64,000 nucleotides of DNA from Erysipelotrichaceae bacterium (GTDB lineage Bacteria; Bacillota_I; Bacilli_A; Erysipelotrichales; Erysipelotrichaceae), in assembly GCA_017404205.1 (NCBI GenBank), contig JAFRCV010000008.1:124001-188000 (forward strand), given 5' to 3'. This document shows positions 36,182 to 45,285 of this stretch, one piece after another. A model generated the notes under the pieces. That model saw nothing but the letters and a program-made list of their open reading frames with translations, did not search any database and was not told the DNA's origin. Both the position numbers and the translations under genes were made by a program. Within the stretch, counting starts at the first letter, position 1. Every line of letters starts with the position of its first letter.

Positions 36182-36655
36182 ATGAATAAAGTGTTTAATA
36201 TCTTTAAAAATAACAGAATTAGACATATAGGCGAAAATGTTGATCTTGTTGAAAGATATAGAGTATCTGAAAACACATCTTTTGATGGTATACCGACTGT
36301 TTATTATGATATATATCTACATGATACTGATTATAAAATTGGAAAATGTGATATAAGATTAAAGCTTGATGAAAGAATGTATTATTATGGCCATGTTGGT
36401 TATAGTATATATCCCCAATATCAAGGCCATCATTATGCATATTATGCCTGCTTAATTCTTTTTAAAATAGCTAAAGAAGATTTTAATATGGATGAACTTA
36501 TTATTACGTGTAATCCTGATAATGTTGCTTCTTATAAAACATTAAAAAAGCTTAATGGTGAATTAATAGAAGTAGCACAAATTCCTGAGGAACATGAGCT
36601 TTATCGACAAGGTGAAAAATATAAATGCGTATTTAAATATAGAATCGAGTTATAA
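36182..36655 (+). CDS. GNAT-family N-acetyltransferase
   Basis: A 157-residue protein with the GNAT pattern: a beta strand HVGYSIYP, the acetyl-CoA loop QYQGHHYAYYACLILFKIA (about 80-98) and ITCNPDNVASYKTLKKLNGE near the end. Such enzymes acetylate small amines or protein N-termini; no substrate can be given. Followed directly by a small gene with no spacing. Confidence 0.85.
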   Translation: MNKVFNIFKNNRIRHIGENVDLVERYRVSENTSFDGIPTVYYDIYLHDTDYKIGKCDIRLKLDERMYYYGHVGYSIYPQYQGHHYAYYACLILFKIAKEDFNMDELIITCNPDNVASYKTLKKLNGELIEVAQIPEEHELYRQGEKYKCVFKYRIEL

Positions 36656-36913
36656 ATGGAAGATAAATATTATATTAATGAAGCCATCAAGATGTTAAAA
36701 GAAGGCGCTATTCTTACAACAAATAATAATAATAATCATTTTATATATAAAAATGAAAAATTTTATCATTACTTTAATGGTTCATTAATTAAATTAGATT
36801 TAAATAACTTTATTGAAATATATAAAAAAGAAGTCTTTTATTTATATGAAGAAAATGGGACATTTATTGATGATTCAAAAGATGAAGATTATTATCGATA
36901 TTATAAAAAATAA
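36656..36913 (+). CDS. Small asparagine- and tyrosine-rich protein, function unknown
   Basis: An 85-residue frame beginning right after the GNAT stop codon. It contains NNNNNHFIYKNEKFYHYFNG and an acidic C-terminus. No family recognised; the first 17 residues look helical (YINEAIKMLKEGAIL). Directly adjoining position suggests co-translation with the GNAT gene. Confidence 0.55.
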   Translation: MEDKYYINEAIKMLKEGAILTTNNNNNHFIYKNEKFYHYFNGSLIKLDLNNFIEIYKKEVFYLYEENGTFIDDSKDEDYYRYYKK

Positions 36914-36924
36914 TAGAAATCTAT

Positions 36925-37491
36925 TTATTGATTGTTTTTAAACCTAAGACCAACAATAGCACCAACTAAACCGCCTAAGATGTGTGTCAATTGTGATATT
37001 GTATCAGTTGTTGTTAAACCAGTGACAATTTCTCCACCAATCCACATAATAGCAACAAATATTAATGTAATAGGGATACCATTTTCGTTACCAGTTATTG
37101 ATGACAATAATATAAATGAGAAAACAACACCACTTGCTCCTAATAAAGCGACATTAGGTGAAATTATATTATGAACAATTCCAGTAACCAAGGCAGTAAT
37201 TATAATTACAATAATTAATTTATCGTGATATTTTTCTTCTAGCATTGGCCCCAACAATAAGATATAAGTCATATTTGATATTAAATGGCTTAGATTAGCA
37301 TGCCCAAATATATGTCCAATGAGCCTTAAATATGTTAGGGGGTCTAAAAGCGAAGATCCATATGTTGCAAATAATAATCTTGTAGAAATACCATCAGTAA
37401 TATTTTGCAATAAAAGAACTATGCAACACATTGCAACAAAACTTAAAATAATAGGGGAATTGAAATAAATTTTAAAACGATTTTTTCTCAT
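36925..37491 (-). CDS. Rhomboid-family intramembrane serine protease
   Basis: About 188 residues from the ATG at 37491 (MRKNRFKIYF; a TTG at 37509 would add six residues). Six membrane segments with the rhomboid signatures: HANLSHLISN (oxyanion His/Asn), catalytic GASG with Ser, and the catalytic His in QLTHILGG. Compact core form without added domains. Substrate unknown. A second rhomboid is at the window end. Confidence 0.9.
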   Translation of the reverse strand: MRKNRFKIYFNSPIILSFVAMCCIVLLLQNITDGISTRLLFATYGSSLLDPLTYLRLIGHIFGHANLSHLISNMTYILLLGPMLEEKYHDKLIIVIIITALVTGIVHNIISPNVALLGASGVVFSFILLSSITGNENGIPITLIFVAIMWIGGEIVTGLTTTDTISQLTHILGGLVGAIVGLRFKNNQ

Positions 37492-37524
37492 AGTATTATT
37501 ATTGCACAAAATTAAAGGTAAGAC

Positions 37525-37530
37525 TAAAAT
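37525..37530 (+). promoter_or_regulatory. -10 element of the second patatin gene, leaderless type
   Basis: TAAAAT at 37525-37530, six bases before the ATG at 37537; no Shine-Dalgarno. Confidence 0.5.
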
Positions 37531-37536
37531 TAATTT

Positions 37537-38388
37537 ATGAATAAAAAAATTGCTTTAGTATTAGAAGGCGGGGGGATGCGTGGTGCATATACCGCTGGAT
37601 GTTTATCTTGGCTTGTAGATGAAGGAATAGAATTTGATGCTGCATATGGTATTTCTACTGGTGCGGTGCATTTGACATCTTATCTTTTTAAAAATAATTA
37701 TTTTCTTCATGAAATGTCTACAAAAGTTATAGCTCATAAATCAGTTATTGGAATTAGACCATTAATTAAAGAAGGAACTATTTGTAGCTATAATCATCTT
37801 TTTGATCTTTTTTTAAAGAAAGAATTTAATTTTGATATTAAAGATATTAAAGACTGTAAATGTGATGCTAAATATGGTGTTTATGATTTAGAAAAAGGTG
37901 AAACAGTATATTTGCCTCTAAAAGACATGAATATGAATATTTTAAAAGCGTGTTGTAGTTTGCCTATTATTGGTCATATAGTAAAAGAAGGAAATCACGA
38001 ATATCTTGATGGTGGAATCACTAAAATGATACCAGTTGAAGAAGCAATTAAAGACAATTGTACAGATTTTTTAATTATTACGACTAAACCAATTGATTAT
38101 ATTCGAAAACCCGCAAAAAACTTTGTTGTTTGGCTTATGTCGAAAGTATATAAGAAGTATCCTAAGATTGCTGATCATTATAAAGTAAGGCATTTGAACT
38201 ATGAAAAGCAAATTAATTTAATAAAAGAATATGAAAAACTAGGTCATGTTATATATCGTTATCCAAGTGAAAAAGTAGATGTTTCAAGATTAAGAGGAGA
38301 CCAAAAAGATCTTGAAAAATTGTATTTACTTGGTAGAAAAGATATGGAAGCCAACAGGGAAGCAATTTATAATTTAATAAAAAAATGA
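37537..38388 (+). CDS. Patatin-like phospholipase (second copy)
   Basis: A 283-residue paralogue of the protein at 25319. It has EGGGMRGAYTAG (about 10-21), the serine elbow GISTGA (Ser about 42) and LDGG with the catalytic Asp. The end (VDVSRLRGDQKDLEKLYLLG) parallels the other copy's VGRLEKSVKKLSELYYLG, supporting a duplicated YjjU-like family. It overlaps the next gene by ATGA. Confidence 0.88.
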   Translation: MNKKIALVLEGGGMRGAYTAGCLSWLVDEGIEFDAAYGISTGAVHLTSYLFKNNYFLHEMSTKVIAHKSVIGIRPLIKEGTICSYNHLFDLFLKKEFNFDIKDIKDCKCDAKYGVYDLEKGETVYLPLKDMNMNILKACCSLPIIGHIVKEGNHEYLDGGITKMIPVEEAIKDNCTDFLIITTKPIDYIRKPAKNFVVWLMSKVYKKYPKIADHYKVRHLNYEKQINLIKEYEKLGHVIYRYPSEKVDVSRLRGDQKDLEKLYLLGRKDMEANREAIYNLIKK

Positions 38389-39593
38389 AAAAGATTTTAA
38401 TTATAATTATGTTATTATTTTTGGTAGCTTGTAATAGCAAAGATACCAATAATGATAATAAATATATTGAACCTATTAATGAACAAGAAGTATTTAGTTA
38501 TCTAAAGGATGATCTTTATAACCTTTTATATAAAGCAAACGACAATAAAGAGATTGAAACATATTTATTGGAATATTTAGGAAACGACTTAATCGAATAT
38601 AGCGCATATGACATCAATGATCAAATTATTGACTTTAATAATTATAAAGACAAAAAAGTGATAATCGAAATTGCTGGTACATGGTGTAATCATTGTAAAG
38701 AACAATCTCTATACCATAACGAAGAACTTCTTGATAAATATAAAGATATAACGTTCATTCAATTCTTTAATGAAGGAAATAAAAACCAAATTAAAGCTTT
38801 TTATGCTGAAATTGGCAAAACTATTCCTGATAATATTATTGTCATTCCCGAAGACAATATTTTATCTAATTTAATACTTGATTCTTATAATCCTAAATAC
38901 TATCCTGGCTTTTTATTCTTCAATGAAGGTAAATTATCTTGGGTGAAGATTTCTTCTTTAACTGTTGATGAAATGGATTTATGTTATGATGTGGCATTTA
39001 ATAATAATATTTTTAAAGATGATTTAGTTGATAATGATAATGTATCTATTTTTACACATAAAAGAGGACTAGAAGATGTAAAAAATGACCTCAGTGAATC
39101 TAATTATAAATTACTTGAAAGCTTAGACAATGATGGAGATACAATAAAAAATACTTTATCTTTTATTGGCAAAGAATTTGATTTTTATAAACAATACGAA
39201 AATGCTTCAAATTATAATTGTGATATTAATTTTTTAGATTATTTAGATAGTGATTTAGTTGTTATTTATTTTAATCAAAGTGATGAATCAAAAGTTAAAC
39301 TAATTAATGATTTTTATGATTCAAATACAGACATTGATATTATTGTTTTAAATATAACCGATGAAGATAATGAGGAATTGGCTCTAAAACTTAAACCAAA
39401 ACTCGTTTCGATAATGAATCAAGTTCCTAAAATGTTTAATGAAGTAGTATTTAAAGAGGTTCCATCGGCCTTATATATTCAAAAAGGTATTATTACTGGT
39501 GCATTTTCTAATATAAATGATCTTGATTTGTTTAATCAAAGTGTTGATATATTTTTAAAAGATAGTTCAATTGCTTTATTAAAGAATAATTAA
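38385..39593 (+). CDS. Lipoprotein with a thioredoxin-like domain
   Basis: A 402-residue exported protein: lipobox LVAC (Cys16), a spacer, then a thioredoxin/AhpC-type fold (about 80-190) with GTWCNHCKE as the redox CxxC (Cys108, Cys111). The C-terminal third (about 285-400, VVIYFNQSDESKVKLINDF to TGAFSNINDLDLF) looks like a second thioredoxin fold without cysteines. Probably an extracytoplasmic thiol oxidoreductase. Coupled to the patatin gene by ATGA; its stop overlaps the stop of the converging VanY-like gene. Confidence 0.82.
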   Translation: MKKILIIIMLLFLVACNSKDTNNDNKYIEPINEQEVFSYLKDDLYNLLYKANDNKEIETYLLEYLGNDLIEYSAYDINDQIIDFNNYKDKKVIIEIAGTWCNHCKEQSLYHNEELLDKYKDITFIQFFNEGNKNQIKAFYAEIGKTIPDNIIVIPEDNILSNLILDSYNPKYYPGFLFFNEGKLSWVKISSLTVDEMDLCYDVAFNNNIFKDDLVDNDNVSIFTHKRGLEDVKNDLSESNYKLLESLDNDGDTIKNTLSFIGKEFDFYKQYENASNYNCDINFLDYLDSDLVVIYFNQSDESKVKLINDFYDSNTDIDIIVLNITDEDNEELALKLKPKLVSIMNQVPKMFNEVVFKEVPSALYIQKGIITGAFSNINDLDLFNQSVDIFLKDSSIALLKNN

Positions 39594-40636
39594 TATAGAT
39601 AATTGTAATAATATTCATCAAAGCACATACCACTGTCATATATGTTGCTTGCTAATTCAATTCCGACAAAACGCCATAACGTATAAGATGTTAAGTGATT
39701 TGTTAAGGCTTCTTTTCCTTCGGGGTATCTTTGAATAAAACCATATTCATGGGCATGTTCTAATAGCCATTTATATGTATTTGAATCTTTAAAACTTTCT
39801 CCTTCAATAGTTAAACTTACACACAAACCTGTTTGATTATCAGAGAAACCTTCTTTTAAATTCTTATATGGATCATTTATATATAATTCTTTTTGACTCT
39901 CATATGGAATATATGCATTTACTGCATAAAAGCCTTTCACATTATCACTAGCTATTGCTTTACACATTGAATAATAGGCATCCAAAGCTCTACTTTCAAG
40001 GAAAACATTAGGAATAGCATATTGTTTAACGATTTCCGCAAGTTTTGAAGGCACATAATTGCCAATTGATGATTTTGGAGAAACATAGACATCAATTAAA
40101 GAAGGATCTTCAATTTCAATATAGTTTTCATATGGATGAAAATAGTCACCTGATATATTAAAGTGATTATTATCGTTTTCATTTGCTAAACAATCATTTA
40201 TATAATCATCAAGATTATCAAGCTTATCAAATACAATTAATGGTTTCAAATCATATATTCTTAGCTTTGAATATAAATATTCTAATTCTTCGTCATTATA
40301 ATTGCGCTTAGTTTTTAATTTTTCATATAAATTGAAATAATCATCATTTAATTCATCAGTTATTAAATACAATCTTAGATATTCTTTATTAAATGAATCT
40401 TTAATTATTTCATTATTTAAATAATCAGAATAATACTTGTTTTTCAATATAGTGCTTCTTAAATGTTTTGCGTTTATGGCTGATATTGCTTCTTGACTAT
40501 ATCCAAGTTCTAAAAGTCGATTAGTATTAATGAAGTTTGGAATCTTAATTATAGATAAAATGATTAATAAAACACCTGCAACAAGTGCTACAAATTTTCC
40601 ATTAAGTTTTCTTTTTTTCTTTTTTATATTAGACAT
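39590..40636 (-). CDS. VanY-family D,D-carboxypeptidase homologue lacking catalytic residues
   Basis: A 348-residue protein with an N-terminal membrane anchor (about 15-34), a helical linker and a C-terminal VanY fold (AYIPYESQKELY, then TYKWLLEHAHEYGFIQRYPEGKE). The metal motif SxHxxGxAxD reads SDNQTGLCVS (His to Asn, Asp to Ser), and the ExWHxRYVG motif reads SYTLWRFVG (Glu and His lost). All usual zinc ligands and the catalytic Glu are missing although the frame is full length, so it is probably a peptidoglycan-binding or regulatory pseudoenzyme. It overlaps the pseudouridine synthase gene by 13 bases. Confidence 0.82.
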   Translation of the reverse strand: MSNIKKKKRKLNGKFVALVAGVLLIILSIIKIPNFINTNRLLELGYSQEAISAINAKHLRSTILKNKYYSDYLNNEIIKDSFNKEYLRLYLITDELNDDYFNLYEKLKTKRNYNDEELEYLYSKLRIYDLKPLIVFDKLDNLDDYINDCLANENDNNHFNISGDYFHPYENYIEIEDPSLIDVYVSPKSSIGNYVPSKLAEIVKQYAIPNVFLESRALDAYYSMCKAIASDNVKGFYAVNAYIPYESQKELYINDPYKNLKEGFSDNQTGLCVSLTIEGESFKDSNTYKWLLEHAHEYGFIQRYPEGKEALTNHLTSYTLWRFVGIELASNIYDSGMCFDEYYYNYLY

Positions 40637-41280
40637 AATTTATTAAATGGCCTCCTATCTACATTTGAAGTGAAGCTAATAATTTGATTAGTAATCGGAT
40701 GTTTAAAAGTTATCTTATAAGAATGTAAGGCAATTTGCTGACCCTTCAAAGAGTTTTTATTGTATCTTTGATCTCCCCAAAGTGAATGATTACGACTAGA
40801 AAATTGAACTCTTATTTGATGAGAACGACCTGTATATAAATCAATTTGTACAAGTACTAAGTTATCTTTGCGGTTTAATACTTTATAACTAAGTAGGGCG
40901 TCCTTGCCATTTTTATCTACTTTTACCATATTAGTTTTTGAATCTTTTAATAATTTGTCTTTAAAAATATCCGAATCTTTTAAACCATTGTCATCACATA
41001 CTGCTAAATACTCTTTACTAAATTCATGATTTTGTATTTGCCTTGATAGACGACTAGCTGCCTTACTTGTTTTAGCAAAAACACAAACACCACTTACAGG
41101 ACGATCTAAACGATGAACTAAACCTAAATAGACATTTCCGGGTTTATTATATTTTTCTTTTAGATATTGTTTGGCGATGCTTAATAAATCTTCATCTTTA
41201 CTTGAATCTTCTTGCATTGGAACATTTATTGGTTTATTTAAGACTAATAAATGATTATCTTCATAAATAACATCAATCAT
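40624..41280 (-). CDS. RluA-family pseudouridine synthase
   Basis: A 218-residue RNA pseudouridine synthase starting MIDVIYEDNHLLVLNKP. The catalytic motif is GLVHRLDRPVSGV (Asp in HRLD), and LYTGRSHQIRVQF is the usual RNA-binding block. It lacks an S4 domain, like the short RluA/RluC-type members; the target (23S rRNA or tRNA) is uncertain. The frame could extend to 41331, but the shorter start matches the fold and overlaps the upstream gene by only 8 bases. Confidence 0.88.
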   Translation of the reverse strand: MIDVIYEDNHLLVLNKPINVPMQEDSSKDEDLLSIAKQYLKEKYNKPGNVYLGLVHRLDRPVSGVCVFAKTSKAASRLSRQIQNHEFSKEYLAVCDDNGLKDSDIFKDKLLKDSKTNMVKVDKNGKDALLSYKVLNRKDNLVLVQIDLYTGRSHQIRVQFSSRNHSLWGDQRYNKNSLKGQQIALHSYKITFKHPITNQIISFTSNVDRRPFNKLCLI

Positions 41281-42139
41281 TTGACCACCTTGTTGTAAAA
41301 CCACATGGTAAAAAATAATTTGTATTATCAATTTGAATTCCTAATTCATCAGCAATAACATTTCCTTTTAAATTAGAATTATCTAAATGTCTATTTAAAA
41401 CATTTTTAATTGTTGTACTAGAATAGCCTGTTGTATATGTATTAATAATAAAGAATAGGGGATTATCACTTAATAGTTTAATTGCTTCCTCAATCAATGG
41501 ATTAATTTGTTCTTCAAATTTAAAAACTTCATTATTCGGACCTCGACCATAACTAGGAGGATCCATGATTATTCCTTCATATTTTCTTCCACGTCTATTT
41601 TCGCGCTTCATAAATTTAAGACAATCATCAACTATGTATCTTATTTTTTCATCTTGAAGATTATTCAAATCACGGTTTTCTTTTGCCCATTCAACCATTC
41701 CTTTGGCCGCATCAACGTGAACAATTTCATTTATATGGCATGAAGCTAATACAGTTGTAGCAACACCAGTATATGCAAAAAGATTTAAAACTCTAGCGTC
41801 TTTATGATTAGCCAATTTATTTGATATAAAGTCCCAATTGTTTGCTTGTTCTGGAAATATACCAGTGTGTTTAAAATTGGTAGGCGATACTTTAAATACT
41901 AAATCCTTATATTTAACATTCCAACTTTCAGGAAGTTTATGTTTATATTCCCAATATCCTCCACCAGTATTAGATCGATGATAATATGCATCGGCATTTT
42001 CCCAAATATCTGGTTTACTCCTTTTCCATATTGCCATAGGGTCAGGCCTTCTTAAAACAATCTTGCCCCAAGACTCAAGTTTTTCACCATCACCAGCATC
42101 TATCAATTTATAATCACTAAAAGTATTTGTATATAACAT
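41273..42139 (-). CDS. Class I SAM-dependent RNA methyltransferase (RlmI/RlmK-like)
   Basis: A 288-residue Rossmann methyltransferase with motif I VLNLFAYTG, acidic VHVDAAKGM, and the catalytic DPPSYGRG (cytosine-type DPPSY). No PUA domain is present, so it corresponds to the shortened members of the RlmI-like group. A 23S rRNA cytosine target is likely but not certain. TATAAT six bases before the ATG predicts a leaderless message. Confidence 0.85.
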   Translation of the reverse strand: MLYTNTFSDYKLIDAGDGEKLESWGKIVLRRPDPMAIWKRSKPDIWENADAYYHRSNTGGGYWEYKHKLPESWNVKYKDLVFKVSPTNFKHTGIFPEQANNWDFISNKLANHKDARVLNLFAYTGVATTVLASCHINEIVHVDAAKGMVEWAKENRDLNNLQDEKIRYIVDDCLKFMKRENRRGRKYEGIIMDPPSYGRGPNNEVFKFEEQINPLIEEAIKLLSDNPLFFIINTYTTGYSSTTIKNVLNRHLDNSNLKGNVIADELGIQIDNTNYFLPCGFTTRWSND

Positions 42140-42145
42140 AATTTA

Positions 42146-42151
42146 ATTATA
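42146..42151 (-). promoter_or_regulatory. -10 element of the methyltransferase gene, leaderless type
   Basis: Minus-strand TATAAT (42151-42146), six bases from the ATG at 42139. Confidence 0.55.
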
Positions 42152-42156
42152 ATATA

Positions 42157-42564
42157 TCAATCTATCTGTTCATCCTTAAAAACCCATAATTTTTGAGCAA
42201 AATAGAAAACAAAGAACAAGATACTATCAACAGCCATTTTTTCAATTACTTCATTAGCTTTAAATAGCACATTAACAAAATATATTAAAGAGGCAGATAA
42301 TAACATTTGTACTACGGTTAATATAATATGTTTAGTTAATTGCTTACTAATTTTTCCATCAGATTTAAAGACAATTTTTTTGTTTAAAATATAAGAAATG
42401 ATACAAGAAATAATTCTGGCTAATATTGTAGATAAGAAGACAGCTTCATGTAGCCCAAGCTTATCAAGTTCCTTTAAAAATATATAAAAAAACGCAATAT
42501 CAATTGCCGAAGATGCTAAGGAAGTTAAAATATATTCTATAAATACTTTCAATCTTAAATTCAT
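42157..42564 (-). CDS. GtrA-like membrane protein
   Basis: A 135-residue protein with four membrane segments and the family pattern FIEYILTSLASSAIDIAFFYI at the start and FFAQKLWVF at the end. GtrA proteins help to move lipid-linked sugars or act in cell-surface polysaccharide synthesis. It has a clear promoter (TTTACA, 17, TAAAAT) ending six bases before the ATG. Confidence 0.85.
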   Translation of the reverse strand: MNLRLKVFIEYILTSLASSAIDIAFFYIFLKELDKLGLHEAVFLSTILARIISCIISYILNKKIVFKSDGKISKQLTKHIILTVVQMLLSASLIYFVNVLFKANEVIEKMAVDSILFFVFYFAQKLWVFKDEQID

Positions 42565-42570
42565 GTTCTT

Positions 42571-42599
42571 ATTTTAGTTTTTTTAAATAAAAATGTAAA
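42571..42599 (-). promoter_or_regulatory. Promoter of the GtrA-like gene, leaderless type
   Basis: Minus strand TTTACA (42599-42594), 17-base spacer, TAAAAT (42576-42571), six bases, ATG at 42564. Confidence 0.7.
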
Positions 42600-42610
42600 T
42601 TATACTAGTG

Positions 42611-42616
42611 TATAAT
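42611..42616 (+). promoter_or_regulatory. pcrA -10 element, leaderless type
   Basis: TATAAT at 42611-42616, six bases before the ATG at 42623; back to back with the GtrA promoter. Confidence 0.6.
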
Positions 42617-42622
42617 ATTTTT

Positions 42623-44764
42623 ATGATTAAATATTCTGACCTAAATAATGAACAAAGAATGGCTGTTGTAGATGATAGTAAGCACCTTAGAATTATTGCT
42701 GGGGCTGGCTCTGGCAAGACTCGTGTTTTAACGATGCGAATTGTATATTTGATAGAAAAAAAACATGTAAATCCAAGACATATCTTGGCTATTACATTTA
42801 CTAATAAAGCCGCTAATGAGATGAAAAAAAGAATTAGTGAAATGTTAGGTGAAGAAGGTGACGGATGTTTTATTTCTACAATTCATTCATTATGTTTAAG
42901 AATACTTAAAGAAGAAATTGAAATTTTAGGCTATCCTAAAAATTTTACTGTTGTTGATGCAGATGATCAAAAAACAATTTTAAAAGAAGCATATAAAGAA
43001 AATAATATCGAAAAAAATGAAATATCTTATGCTGCTGCGCTTGATTATATTGCAAATTGTAAATATGCGGGAATTTCATATCAAAACGCAATTGAACAGG
43101 CCTATGGTGATCCTTCTATAATTAAAAAAGCCAAGGTATATGAATATTATCAAGAACGTTTAAAACAAGTTTATGGACTTGATTTTGATGATTTAATTCT
43201 TTGGACAACAAAATTATTTAAACTATATCCAAATGTCTTAGAAAAATGGTCTAAACGTTTTGAATTTATTCATGTTGATGAATTTCAAGATATAGATAAA
43301 GAACAATATTTATTAATTAAACAATTGTCTACTTATCATGACAACGTCTATGTTGTTGGTGATCCAGACCAAACAATATATACATGGCGAGGAGCTGATG
43401 TTAATATTATTGTCAATTTTGATACGGATTTTAAAGATACTAAAACGATTATTTTAAATCAAAATTATCGTTCAACTAACAATATACTTGAAGGAGCAAA
43501 CTCTGTTATTAAGAATAATAAATCTAGAGTTAAGAAAGACTTGTATTCCAATAATGGCGATGGCGAAAAGATTATACATAAAACTTTAGCTAGTGAAACA
43601 GCAGAAGCATATTATGTAGTTGATGAAATTAGAAAATTAAAGCGAAAAGATTTTAATTATAGCGATATCGCAATACTATATCGTTCAAATTATTTATCAA
43701 GAGAAATCGAAAAAGTTTTAATGGAAAACCATATGCCATATATTATTTATGGTGGTTTAAGATTCTATGAAAGAATGGAAGTCAAAGATATTCTTTCTTA
43801 TTTAAGATTAATTGTAAATGGCGATGATTTAGCATTTCAAAGAGTTATTAATCAACCTAAAAGAGGTATTGGACCTAAAAGCATAGAAACAATCTTAAAA
43901 ATAGCGCAAAAAGAAAATATAACTATGTATGAGGTAATTAAAAGAGGTTTATATGCTAAAAAACAAGATGTCTTTGATAATTTTGTTTCTATGGTTGAAA
44001 AATGGAAAGAAATATTAAATGACGGTTTAGAATTGGATAAATTCTTAAATCGTGTTTTAGATGACTCAGGATATCGAACAATGCTAGAAAAAGATTCAGA
44101 AACAGAAAGGCTTGAAAATGTTAAAGCATTAATAGATGATATTACTGAATATCAAAAAACTTATGCAGAAAGCTCATTAGAAGATTATTTGCAAATGGTG
44201 TCTTTATATACAGATAAAGCTAATTTAAAAGATGAAGATTCTTTAAATTTATTAACAATACATGCTGCTAAAGGTCTTGAGTTTCCAGTTGTATTTGTGA
44301 TTGGGCTTTCAGAGGGTGTTTTCCCTAGTCAAAGAACATTACAAGAAGGTTCAAAAGGAATCGAGGAAGAAAGAAGGCTGGCATATGTCGCATATACACG
44401 TGCAAAACAATTATTGTATTTAACTGATTCATCATCATTTTCTTATGTATTAGAAAGCAGTAAATTACCTTCAAGATTTATAAATGAAATTGATGATAAA
44501 TATATTAATCACCTTGATAAACAAGAAAAGAAAGAGTCAATATTTGATGTTGATTTCTTCTCAGATGATAAAAAAGTTGAACCTATAATCAATACCCGCT
44601 ATAAAAAGGGCGATGTTGTTATTCATGGTGTCTTTGGTGAAGGTGTTGTTATTAAAATAGATGGCCAAATTTTAGAAATTGCTTTTTCATATCCATATGG
44701 AATTAAAAAAATATTAGCTAGTCATCCATCTATTAGAAAGAAAGAAGCAAATGATTATAACTAA
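42623..44764 (+). CDS. pcrA: UvrD/PcrA-type DNA helicase
   Basis: Superfamily 1A 3'-5' helicase for repair and plasmid or replication fork processing. The 713 residues start MIKYSDLNNEQRMAV, with Walker A AGAGSGKT, TFTNKAANEMKKR (Ia), VDEFQDID (II), GDPDQTIYTWRGA (III), QNYRS (IV), LLTIHAAKGLEFPVVFVIG (V) and AYTRAK (VI), then a C-terminal KGDVVIHGVFGEGVV Tudor-like tail for RNA polymerase contact. The ATG at 42623 removes five residues that would overlap the promoter. No ligA follows, unlike many Firmicutes. Confidence 0.95.
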   Translation: MIKYSDLNNEQRMAVVDDSKHLRIIAGAGSGKTRVLTMRIVYLIEKKHVNPRHILAITFTNKAANEMKKRISEMLGEEGDGCFISTIHSLCLRILKEEIEILGYPKNFTVVDADDQKTILKEAYKENNIEKNEISYAAALDYIANCKYAGISYQNAIEQAYGDPSIIKKAKVYEYYQERLKQVYGLDFDDLILWTTKLFKLYPNVLEKWSKRFEFIHVDEFQDIDKEQYLLIKQLSTYHDNVYVVGDPDQTIYTWRGADVNIIVNFDTDFKDTKTIILNQNYRSTNNILEGANSVIKNNKSRVKKDLYSNNGDGEKIIHKTLASETAEAYYVVDEIRKLKRKDFNYSDIAILYRSNYLSREIEKVLMENHMPYIIYGGLRFYERMEVKDILSYLRLIVNGDDLAFQRVINQPKRGIGPKSIETILKIAQKENITMYEVIKRGLYAKKQDVFDNFVSMVEKWKEILNDGLELDKFLNRVLDDSGYRTMLEKDSETERLENVKALIDDITEYQKTYAESSLEDYLQMVSLYTDKANLKDEDSLNLLTIHAAKGLEFPVVFVIGLSEGVFPSQRTLQEGSKGIEEERRLAYVAYTRAKQLLYLTDSSSFSYVLESSKLPSRFINEIDDKYINHLDKQEKKESIFDVDFFSDDKKVEPIINTRYKKGDVVIHGVFGEGVVIKIDGQILEIAFSYPYGIKKILASHPSIRKKEANDYN

Positions 44765-45245
44765 AGGCAAAATTTCAGATATTAATGATGTATTTGTCAT
44801 AATTGATCAAGCGAAAGAATTTTTAAAAGAACAAAATATTAATCAGTGGCAAGATAATTATCCAAATATTAATACTATTACAGAAGATATCGAATTAGAA
44901 AGACTTTATGTAGTTAAAGAAAATGATTTAGTTATTGGAATATTTGTGGTAGTTGAATATGAGCCAACATATGATGTTATTTATGATGGATCTTGGTATG
45001 ATAATAGTTCATATATAGCCGTTCATCGAATTGCGGTATTGAATGATTATAAAGGAAAGGGCGTTGCGAATTGCATCTTTAATTATTTAAAACATAAATA
45101 TAATCATATTCGTGTTGATACTCATAGAAATAATTTAAATATGCAAAGATGTCTTATAAAGAACAATTTTAAATATTGTGGCATTATTTATCTAAATAAA
45201 AATAGCGAATCAGATAAAGAACGTTTAGCATACGAATATTTTTAA
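44751..45245 (+). CDS. GNAT-family N-acetyltransferase
   Basis: A 164-residue protein with the GNAT pattern: IAVHRIAVLNDYKGKGVANCIFNYLK (acetyl-CoA loop KGKGVA, about 98-107) and VDTHRNNLNMQRCLIKNNFKYCG. The AKEFLKEQNINQWQDNYP start is common in Firmicute acetyltransferases of unknown substrate. It overlaps the end of pcrA by 14 bases. Confidence 0.87.
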   Translation: MIITKGKISDINDVFVIIDQAKEFLKEQNINQWQDNYPNINTITEDIELERLYVVKENDLVIGIFVVVEYEPTYDVIYDGSWYDNSSYIAVHRIAVLNDYKGKGVANCIFNYLKHKYNHIRVDTHRNNLNMQRCLIKNNFKYCGIIYLNKNSESDKERLAYEYF

Positions 45246-45261
45246 AATATATGAAATAGGT

Positions 45262-45278
45262 TATAATTTATTTAAGGA
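45262..45278 (+). promoter_or_regulatory. Promoter -10 and Shine-Dalgarno of the YdjG-like operon
   Basis: TATAAT (45262-45267) followed by an AAGGA site about seven bases before the ATG at 45286. This is a leadered start, in contrast with many genes here. Confidence 0.55.
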
Positions 45279-45285
45279 AACTAAT

